A stretch of DNA of 33,774 nucleotides from Dyella sp. ASV24 (GTDB taxonomy: Bacteria; Pseudomonadota; Gammaproteobacteria; Xanthomonadales; Rhodanobacteraceae). The notes beneath the pieces were generated by a model. That model ran no database searches, was not told the DNA's origin, and worked only from the letters and a program-made list of their open reading frames with translations. Below, piece after piece: positions 16,832-26,700 of this stretch (position 1 is the stretch's first letter; each line of letters opens with the position of its first letter). Location: contig NZ_JAELTQ010000043.1 of NCBI RefSeq assembly GCF_016428905.1, positions 1 through 33,774 of the forward strand. Reading direction: 5' to 3'. The position numbers were made by a program, and so were the translations under genes.

Positions 16832-17680
16832 TCAGCGCTCAGTCCCGCCCTTGGTGGATGTGATGAGAATTTCCACACGACGGTTCGGTGCCAGACACGC
16901 GATGAGTTTGCTCCGGTTCGTATCGGTACATTCCGTTACCGGCTTGCTACTACCGCGCCCCTGACTGGTCATCAGGTCACTCGAGATGCCTTGGCTCACG
17001 AGGTAGGCCTTCACCGTGTCGGCGCGCTTTTGCGAAAGCACGCTGTTATAGGCATCGCTACCCAGGCGGTCTGCATGACCCTGAATACGGATGCTTTGAA
17101 TCTGGTCCGCATATTTCTTCAGTTTCTGAGCCAGCTCATCCAACTGTGCGCGACCGTTGCCCGTGATGTCGGCCAGCCCTGTACGGTCGAACAAGAACAA
17201 CGCATCTGCGGAGAACGTGACGCGATCTGTCGTTACGGGCGCGGCCGGCGTGGGGTCCGGCTTCTGGAAGCGGGCGCACGACTCGGGTAGCCAATAGAAA
17301 CTACGGGCCAGCTTGTTCTCGTCAAACAACACCTTGAACTGGCAGGTGACGACATCCCCATTCTCGATCGGCTCGATGAAGTTGAACACGTAGTTCCACT
17401 CGCGCACTCCCGCAATGCCCTCGCTGAAGTGGGGGAAGCCAATCAAGTCCGAAATCTGGTGCTTATTGAGTCCCGCTCGCACCCGCATCAGGTTTTCGCG
17501 GTTAGGAAAGGTACCGCCTCTGTGCATGGGCGTGGTGTCCGTGACTTTCGGCCACACCATGGAGTCGGCAGACAGGCCGTCCTTGTGAACGTTCTGACTG
17601 ACGTTGCCACAGGCCGCCAGGGCGAGTGCCGATGCAAGCACAAAAGAAAAAGCTTTTATGGCTGAAAAGTTGATACGCAT
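16832..17680 (-). CDS. TpgA-like lipoprotein: BamE/SmpA-OmlA domain plus OmpA peptidoglycan-binding domain
   Basis: 282 aa. The lipoprotein signal ends in the lipobox LAAC (Cys about residue 24). Residues about 50-135 form a SmpA/OmlA (BamE-like) domain: NRENLMRVRAGLNKHQISDLIGFPHFSEG and REWNYVFNF. Residues about 150-280 form an OmpA C-terminal domain: FSADALFLFDRTGL, SIRIQGHADRLGSDAYNSVLSQKRADTVKAYLV and CLAPNRRVEI, with the Asp and Arg that bind diaminopimelate. This same domain order is found in TpgA, the partner of the Acinetobacter trimeric autotransporter Ata, which ties the adhesin to peptidoglycan and supports its stability. The gene lies 82 bp downstream of the giant trimeric autotransporter on the same strand, exactly the expected context. 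Confidence 0.9.
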   Translation of the reverse strand: MRINFSAIKAFSFVLASALALAACGNVSQNVHKDGLSADSMVWPKVTDTTPMHRGGTFPNRENLMRVRAGLNKHQISDLIGFPHFSEGIAGVREWNYVFNFIEPIENGDVVTCQFKVLFDENKLARSFYWLPESCARFQKPDPTPAAPVTTDRVTFSADALFLFDRTGLADITGNGRAQLDELAQKLKKYADQIQSIRIQGHADRLGSDAYNSVLSQKRADTVKAYLVSQGISSDLMTSQGRGSSKPVTECTDTNRSKLIACLAPNRRVEILITSTKGGTER

Positions 17681-17724
17681 GATGAAAGAAACCTATATCG
17701 AAGAAGTGCGACGCTGAGAGAGTT

Positions 17725-17749
17725 CTCCCTCCGCACAAGGCGGAGGGAG
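17725..17749 (-). terminator. Stem-loop between giant adhesin gene and TpgA-like gene
   Basis: A perfect 10-bp stem, CTCCCTCCGC / GCGGAGGGAG with a 5-nt loop. There is no U run on the minus strand, so it is probably a partial terminator or RNA-processing site allowing differential expression of the two linked genes. Confidence 0.5.
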
Positions 17750-17762
17750 TCGGGGTGTGCGA

Positions 17763-20700
17763 TTACCAGACCATGCCGGCACCCACACCCACACCCACGC
17801 CCGTCTGCTGGTCACGCGTGGCGCTCGCCTTGAAGATGTAGCGACCGCTCTCGCTGATGGTGGACATACCGATGGCGATGGCGCTCTGGCCACGGAAGTT
17901 GCCGATGCCCACACCCACGCTGCTCTGATTGGGCTGATACGCCTGCGGAAGGTTGGACATGGCCATGGCAGCCGCCGAGCCAGCGTCAGCCCTCTTGCCC
18001 ACCCGGTTGACCTGCTGGTCCGTATAGCTCTTTGCCCAGTTCTTCGTATCGTTCAACTGACTCACATTCACCGCATCCGTGGGAGCCGAACCAGCCTGCA
18101 CGTTGTGAATGATGGTGGGGTCGCCGCCAGAATTCAGCGTCACCGAGTTGTAGTTGGGGCTACCGTCCACATTGGTGTCGTACTTGACCACGCCCGCGCT
18201 AGACGCCTTCAACTGGCTCACGTTCACCGCGTCGGTGTCCTGCGTACCTACCGCCACGTTGGTGATCTGACGTTCCGCACCGGTGGAACCCACAGACACC
18301 GAGTTCGCACGATCCGCCACCGAGTTGTTACCGATCGCCACGCTATTGCTGGCCGAGGCCTGCGAACCGTTGCCGACGGCCAGGCTGTTCTCGCCCGAAG
18401 CCGCTGCATTGGCGCCACCCGCTGCCGAGTTCTTCCCGGTAGCATTCGGCGACGGAGCCTTTTGATCCGCGCTGGTCTGGAACATGCCAGCCTGGCCCGT
18501 GGTGATATTGCTGATATTGCCGGCAATATCGTTGACCGTGTTTTCGACGTTCGTCACGCGGCCATCAAGCTTGTTCACGGCCTGGTTCGTGGCATAAAGC
18601 TGCGAACCATTCACCGCATCCGTGCTGGTCGCCGACAAACCACCCGCCGCCACGTTCGTGAGGGTGCGCTCCTGACCCTCGGCACCAACGCTCACCGTGC
18701 CCGTCGGATTGGCGCCAGCGAAGCTATAGCTGTCACCCGCAATCGTGGTCCCCGACGTGCCCGTCACAGCGCCCGTTGTGGAACCCGCACCCAGTGCCAC
18801 GCTGTTAGCGGTGGAAGCCGCCGCGCCATTGCCGATGGCAACACTGTTCGCACCGCCGCTGACGGCCTGCGGACCGACGGCCACCGAGTTGAGGCCAAGG
18901 GCCTGCGAGTCATCCAGCGACGAATTGGCGTGGAAATACTTGATGCCGCCACCGTTATTGATGTTGTTGATCGTGCTATTGAGCACGTCCACCGCCTGGT
19001 TGGTCGCGTAAAGCTGCGAGCCGTTCACGGCATCCGTGCTGTCCGCGGACAAGCGGCCAGCCGCAACGTTGGTGATGGTGCGCTCGTTACCCTTGCTGCC
19101 CACGCTCACCGTGCTGGTCGGACTGGCGCCGGCAAAGGCATAGTCCGTGCCGCCGATCGTCGCACCTGTCGTCGCCACGGCCGTGTCCGTCACCGAACCC
19201 TGACCCAGGGCAACGTCGCCGGCATTGTTGGCCTTCGAATCACGCCCCAGTGCCAGGCTGTTATCAGCCGACGCCGTCGCGTTATAACCCACCGCGGTCG
19301 AGCCCTGGCCCTGCGCCGAGGAATCGGAAACATCCAGGCCCGTGTCGTTGGTACGCACGTAGCGGATGCCACGACCGTTGATCGTCGTATTGGTTGTCGA
19401 CTGGTCACCCGCGAAGTTGTTCACTTCGTTAGTGATGTTGTTGAGGTTGTTGTTGGTCTCCGTCAACTGCGACATGTTCACCGCGTCGCTGGGATCCACA
19501 CCGTCGGCCACGTTGGTGATCTTGGTGCCGCCCTTCTTGGTAGCCGCGTCATACTTGTCGCCACCCATCGTCACGCTGTTGTAGTTCACGGATCCATCGC
19601 CATTGGTGTCGTACTTCACCGCCCGATCGGACAGGTCATTCGTTGTCTGCGCCAGGCTCTTCAGCTGCGAGACGTTCACCGCATCCGTGTCATCTGCGCC
19701 GGCCGCCACATTGGTCACGCGACGCTCCGCACCGGCTGAACCCACCGACACTTCACCCACTGGCGAGGTGCCGGCGATGCTGGCTGTCGAACTCGGGTTG
19801 TAGCCCGACTTGGTCAGATCAGCCAACGTGGTGGCGTTGGCGCCCAGCGCCACGCTGTTGTCAGCCGAGGCGACCGCATTGCGACCCAGTGCCAGTGCAT
19901 TGGCACCCGTGGACTTGGCCTGGTAACCGACTGCCGTCGAGCCCACGCCCTGGGCGTACGCATCGTCCACTGTCAGGCCCGTGTCGTTGGTACGCACGTA
20001 GCGGATGCCACGGCCGTTGATGGTCGTGTTGATCGCCGACTGGTCACCGGCGAAGTTGTTCACTTCGTTGGTGACGTTGGCGATATTGTTGTTGGTGTCG
20101 TTGAGCTGCGAGCCGTTCACCGCATCGGTGCTGTCCGCCGAAACGTCGCCAGCGGCCACGTTGGTGATCTTCTTGCCGCCTGCATCCACGCCAGCGATCG
20201 TCACGCTCGGACCACCCGTGATGGTCAGCCCATTGTTGTTCACCACGGTGTTGCCCATGGTGACGCTGCCCGTGTCCGTCAGATCCAGGTTCTTGTTGAG
20301 CTGAACATTGATCTCGCCCGCGCCGTCGGTACCCGACTGCGCCACGCTGACGTTGCTGTCGCCCTTGAAAGCGACCTTGCCGCCATTCTTGATCGCGGCA
20401 TCGTTGCCGTTGGCATCGGTCGCCGTCCAGCCGCTACCGGCCACCGCGCTGTTGAGCTGATCGACATTCACCGCATCGGTGCCCGCCGTACCGGCCGTCA
20501 GGCCCGTGATCTTGCCGCTGTTACTGTCGTTGATCGTCACGCCGCCGAACTTCGGCGCGTCAGCGATCTGGATCTGCATCACGCCATTCGTGTCGACCGA
20601 GGTCTGCACGTTGCCGCCGCTGAACGTGCCGGCGGTCGGCGTCGCGCCGCCCTGGATGGCCAGCGTGTCGCCCAGCTTCTTCGCCACCGAGCCACTGTTG

Positions 20701-23700
20701 CCGGCGAAGGTGATCGGGTTGTTGGCCAACCCACTCAGCTGATCCACATTCACCGCATCGGTGCCGTTCACGCCGGCCGCCACGTTGGTGATGGTCTTGC
20801 TGCCAGCATCCACACCGTTGATGGTGATGCTCGGACCGCCCGCAATGGTCAGGCCGTTGTTGTTCACCACGGTGTTGCCCATGGTGACGCTGCCCGTATC
20901 CGTCAGGTCCAGGTTCTTGGCGAGCTGCACGTCGATCTCGCCAGCGTCGTCGGTACCCGACTGCGCCACGCTGACGTTGCTGTCACCCTTGAAGGTGACC
21001 TTGCCGCCGTTCTTGATCGCGGCATCGTTGCCGTTGGCATCGGTGGCCGTCCAACCGCTGCTGTTCACCGTGCTGGTGAGCTGGTCGACGTTCACCGCAT
21101 CGGTGCCCGCCGTACCGGCCGTCAGGCCCGTGATCTTGCCGCTGTCACCATCATTGATCGTCACGCCACCAAACTTCGGTGCGTCAGCGATCTGGATCTG
21201 CATGGCACCGTTTGTGTCGACCAAAGTCTGCACATTGCCGCCACTGAAGGTGCCCGCGGTCGGCGTCGCGCCACCCTGGATGGCCAGCGTGTCGCCCAGC
21301 TTCTTCGCCACCGAACCGCTGTTGCCGGCAAAGGTGATCGGGTTGTTGGCCAACCCACTCAACTGATCCACGTTCACCGCGTCGGTGCCGTTCACGCCGG
21401 CCGCCACGTTGGTGATCGTCTTGCTGCCGGCATCCACACCGGCGGTGGTGATGCTCGGGCCATCCTTGATGGTCAGGCCGTCATTGTTCACCACGGTGTT
21501 ACCCATGGTGACGCTACCCGCATCGGTCAGGTCGAGATCCTTGTTGAGTTGGACATCGATTTCGCCAGTGTTGTCGGTACCCGACTGCGCCACCGTGACA
21601 TTGCTGTCACCCTTGAAGGTAACGGTGCCGTTCGGGCCGATGTTGGCAGCCGTGGTGCCGTCGGTCGCCGTCCAACCGGCCGAGGCCAGGCTGGCCACGC
21701 TCTTGAGCTGCGAGACGTTCACCGCATCGGTGTCATCCGCACCGGCCGCCACGTTGGTCACGCGACGCTCATTGCCGGCCGAACCCATCGACACCTCACC
21801 CACCGGCGCGGTGCCGGCGATGCTGGCCGTTGTGCTCGGGTTGTAGCCCGACTTGGTCAGATCGGCCAACGTGGTGGCGTTGGCGCCCAGCGCCACGCTG
21901 TTGTCAGCCGAGGCGACCGCGTTGCGACCCAGTGCCAGTGCATCGGCACCCGTCGACTTCGCCTGATAACCCACCGCCGTTGAGCCCACGCCTTGGGCGT
22001 ACGCATCGTCCACCGTCAGGCCCGTGTCGTTGGTGCGCACGTAGCGGATACCGCGACCGTTGATGGTCGTATTGGCCGTGGACTGATCACCGGCAAAGTT
22101 GTTCACTTCGTTGGTGACGTTGGCGATGTTGTTGTTGGTGTCGTTGAGTTGCGAGCCGTTCACCGCGTCGGTGCTGGTCGAGGAGATATCGCCAGCGGCC
22201 ACGTTGATGATTTTCTTGCCGCCCGCATCCACGCCCGCCGTGGTGATGCTCGGACCGCCAGCGATGGTCAAGCCGTTGTTGTTCACCACGGTGTTGCCCA
22301 TGGTGACGCTGCCCGTATCCGTCAGGTCCAGGTTCTTGGCGAGCTGCACATCGATCTCGCCGGCGTCGTCGGTACCCGACTGCGCCACGCTGACGTTGCT
22401 GTCACCCTTGAAGGTGACCTTGCCGCCGTTCTTGATCGCGGCATCGTTGCCGTTGGCATCGGTGGCCGTCCAACCGCTGCTGTTCACCGTGCTGGTGAGC
22501 TGGTCGACGTTCACCGCATCGGTGCCCGCCGTACCGGCCGTCAGGCCCGTGATTTTGCCGCTGTTGCTGTCGTTGATCGTCACGCCGCCAAACTTCGGCG
22601 CATCGGCGATCTGGATCTGCATGGCACCGTTTGTGTCGACCAAAGTCTGCACATTGCCGCCACTGAAGGTGCCCGCGGTCGGCGTCGCGCCGCCCTGGAT
22701 GGCCAGCGTGTCGCCCAGCTTCTTCGCCACCGAGCCGCTGTTGCCGGCAAAGGTGATCGGGTTGTTGGCCAACCCACTCAACTGATCCACGTTCACCGCG
22801 TCGGTGCCGTTCACGCCCGCCGCCACGTTGGTGATCGTCTTGCTTCCGGCATCCACACCGTTGATGGTGATGCTCGGACCGCCCGCAATGGTCAGGCCGT
22901 TGTTGTTCACCACGGTGTTGCCCATGGTGACGCTGCCCGTATCCGTCAGGTCCAGGTTCTTGGCGAGCTGCACGTCGATCTCGCCAGCGTCGTCGGTACC
23001 CGACTGCGCCACGCTGACATTGCTGTCGCCCTTGAAGGTGACCTTCCCGCCGTTCTTGATGGCCGCGTCGTTGCCGTTGGCGTCAGTGGCTGTCCAGCCG
23101 CTGCCATTAACCGTGCTGGTGAGCTGGTCGACGTTCACCGCATCGGTGCCCGCCGTACCGGCCGTCAGGCCCGTGATCTTGCCGCTGTCACCATCATTGA
23201 TCGTCACGCCACCAAACTTCGGTGCGTCAGCGATCTGGATCTGCATGGCACCGTTTGTGTCGACCAAAGTCTGCACATTGCCGCCACTGAAGGTGCCGGC
23301 GGTCGGCGTCGCGCCGCCCTGGATGGCCAGCGTGTCGCCGAGCTTCTTCGCCACCGAACCGCTGTTGCCGGCAAAGGTGATCGGGTTGTTGGCCAACCCA
23401 CTCAACTGATCCACGTTCACCGCGTCGGTGCCGTTCACGCCGGCGGCCACGTTGGTGATCGTCTTGCTACCGGCATCCACACCGGCGGTGGTGATGCTCG
23501 GGCCGTTCTTGATCGTCAGGCCATCGTTGTTCACCACGGTGTTACCCATGGTGACGCTGCCCGCATCGGTCAGGTCCAGATCCTTGTTGAGCTGGACGTC
23601 GATCTCACCCGCGTTGTCCGTGCCGGTCTGCGCCACGGAGACGTTGCTGTCGCCCTTGAAGGTGACCTTGCCGTTGCCCTTGATCGCCGCGTCGTTGCCG

Positions 23701-26700
23701 TCGGCGTCGGTGGCGGTCCAGCCGCTGTTGGCGACCACATTGTTGAGCTGGCTGACGTTCACGGCGTCCGTGTCCGCCGTACCCGCTGTCAGGCCCGTGA
23801 TCTTGCCGCCGTTGCTGTCGTTGATCGTCACGCCACCAAACTTCGGTGCGTCAGCCATCTGGATCTGCATCACGCCATTCGTGTCGACCGAGGTCTGCAC
23901 GTTGCCGCCGCTGAAGGTACCGGCGGTCGGCGTCGCGCCGCCCTGGATGGCCAGTGTGTCGCCGAGCTTCTTCGCCACCGAGCCGCTGTTGCCGGCGAAG
24001 GTGATCGGGTTGTTGGCGACGGTGTTCAGCTGGCTTACGTTCACCGCGTCGGTGCCGTTCACGCCCGCCGCCACGTTGGTGATCGTCTTGCTGCCCGCGT
24101 CCACGCCTGCCGTGGTGATGCTCGGGCCATCCTTGATCGTCAGGCCATCGTTGTTCACCACGGTGTTGCCCATGGTGACGCTGCCCGCATCGGTCAGGTC
24201 CAGGTCCTTGTTGAGCTGGACATCGATTTCGCCCGCGTTGTCCGTGCCGGTCTGGGCCACGGAGACGTTGCTGTCGCCCTTGAAGGTGACCTTGCCGTTG
24301 CCCTTGATCGCCGCGTCGTTGCCGTCGGCGTCGGTGGCGGTCCAGCCGCTGTTGGCGACCACATTGTTGAGCTGGCTGACGTTCACCGCGTCCGTGTCCG
24401 CCGTACCCGCTGTCAGACCCGTGATCTTGCCGCTGTTACTGTCGTTGATCGTGACGCCGCCGAACTTCGGCGCGTCAGCGATCTGGATCTGCATCACGCC
24501 ATTCGTGTCGACCGAGGTCTGCACGTTGCCGCCGCTGAAGGTGCCGGCGGTCGGCGTCGCGCCGCCCTTGACCGACATCGTGTCGCCCAGCTTCTTCGCC
24601 ACCGAACCGGTGTTGCCGGCGAAGGTGATCGGGTTAGTCGCCACCGAGGTCAGCTGATCCACGTTCACCGCGTCGGTGCCGTTCACGCCCGCCGCGACGT
24701 TGGTGATCGTCTTGCTACCCGCATCGACGCCGTTGACGGTGATGCTCGGACCGTTCTTGATCGTCAGACCGTTGTTGTTCACCACGGTGTTGCCCATGGT
24801 GACGCTGCCCGTGCTGCTCAGGTCGATGTTCTTGGCGAGCTGCACATCCACTTCGCCCGCACCATCGGTACCGCTTTGGGCAACGCTGACATTGCTGTCA
24901 CCCTTGAAGGTGACCTTGCCGCCATTCTTGATCGCCGCGTCATTGCCATTGGCGTCAGTGGCCGTCCAGCCGCTGCCATTGACCGTGCTGGTGAGCTGGT
25001 CGACGTTCACCGCATCGGTGCCCGCCGTACCGGCCGTCAGGCCCGTGATCTTACCGCTGGCATTGTCGTTGATCGTCACGCCACCAAACTTCGGTGCGTC
25101 AGCGATCTGGATCTGCATGACGCCATTCGCGTCGACCGAGGTCTGCACGTTGCCGCCACTGAAGGTGCCCGCGGTCGGCGTCGCGCCGCCCTTGACGGAC
25201 ATCGTGTCGCCCAGCTTCTTCGCCACCGAGCCGCTGTTGCCGGCGAAGGTGATCGGGTTGGTGGCGACCGAGGTCAGCTGATCCACGTTCACCGCATCCG
25301 TGCCCGCCGTACCGGCGGCCACGTTGATGATCTTCTTGCTGCCGCCATCCACACCGGCCGCCGTCATGCTCGGGCCACCTGCAATGGTCAGACCGTTGTT
25401 GTTCACCACGGTGTTGCCCATGGTGACGCTGCCCGTGCTGCTCAGGTCGAGGTTCTTGGCGAGCTGCACATCCACTTCGCCCGCACCATCGGTGCCGGTT
25501 TGGGCAACGCTGACATTGCTGTCGCCCTTGAAGGTGACCTTGCCGCCGTTCTTGATCGCGGCGTCGTTGCCATCCGCGTCGGTGGCGGTCCAACCGCTGT
25601 TGGCTACGGAGGTCTTGAGCTGGTCGACGTTCACCGCATCGGTGCCCGCCGTACCGGCTGTCAGACCCGTGATCTTGCCGCTACCCGCGTCATTGATCGT
25701 CACGCCACCAAACTTCGGCGCGTCGGCGATCTGGATCTGCATCACGCCATTCGTGTCGACCGAGGTCTGCACGTTGCCGCCGCTGAACGTGCCGGCGGTC
25801 GGCGTCGCGCCGCCCTTGACCGACATCGTGTCGCCCAACTTCTTGGCCACCGAGCCGCTGTTGCCGGCAAAGGTGATCGGGTTGGTGGCGACGGTGTTCA
25901 ACTGGCTTACGTTCACCGCATCCGTATCCGCCGTACCGGCGGTCAGGTTGGTGATCTTTTTGCTGCCCGCGTCGATGCCGGCCGTGGTGACGCTCGGACC
26001 GCCGGTGATGGTCAGGCCCGCGTTATTCACCACGGTGTTGCCCATGGTGACGCTGCCCGTGCTGCTCAGGTCCAGGTTCTTGGCGAGTTGCACATCGATC
26101 TCGCCCGCATCGTCAGCACCCGACTGCGCCACCGTGACATTGCTGTCACCCTTGAAGGTGACCTTGCCGCCGTTCTTGATCGCCGCGTCGTTGCCGTCGG
26201 CGTCCGTCGCGGTCCAGCTACCGCCGGAAATCGCGGTGTTGAGCTGGCTGACGTTGACGGCATCCGTATCCGCCGTACCCGCCGTCAGGCCCGTGATCTT
26301 GCCCGTGCCACCGCTGTTGATCGTGACGCCACCGAACTTCGGCGCGTCAGCGATCTGGATCTGCATCACGCCGTTGGTGTCGACCGAGGTCTGTACGTTG
26401 CCGCCGCTAAAGGTACCCGCGGTCGGCGTGGCGCCGCCCTTGACCGACATCGTGTCGCCCAGCTTCTTCGCCACCGTACCGGTGTTGCCGGCAAAGGTGA
26501 TCGGGTTGTTGGCGACCGTGTTCAGCTGGCTCACGTTCACCGCGTCGGTGTTGTTCACACCGGCGGCCACGTTGGTGATGGTCTTGCTGCCCGCATTGAT
26601 GCCGGCCGTGGTGACGCTCGGGCCACCGGTGATGGTCAGGCCGGCGTTATTCACCACGGTGTTACCCATGGTGACGCTGCCCGTGCTGCTCAGGTCCAGG

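Noticed and set aside
17757-19739. 660-codon open frame on the plus strand opposite the adhesin C-terminus
   Set aside because: Antisense shadow in high-GC DNA, rich in His, Arg and Val with no family signature; the minus-strand YadA anchor is unambiguous.
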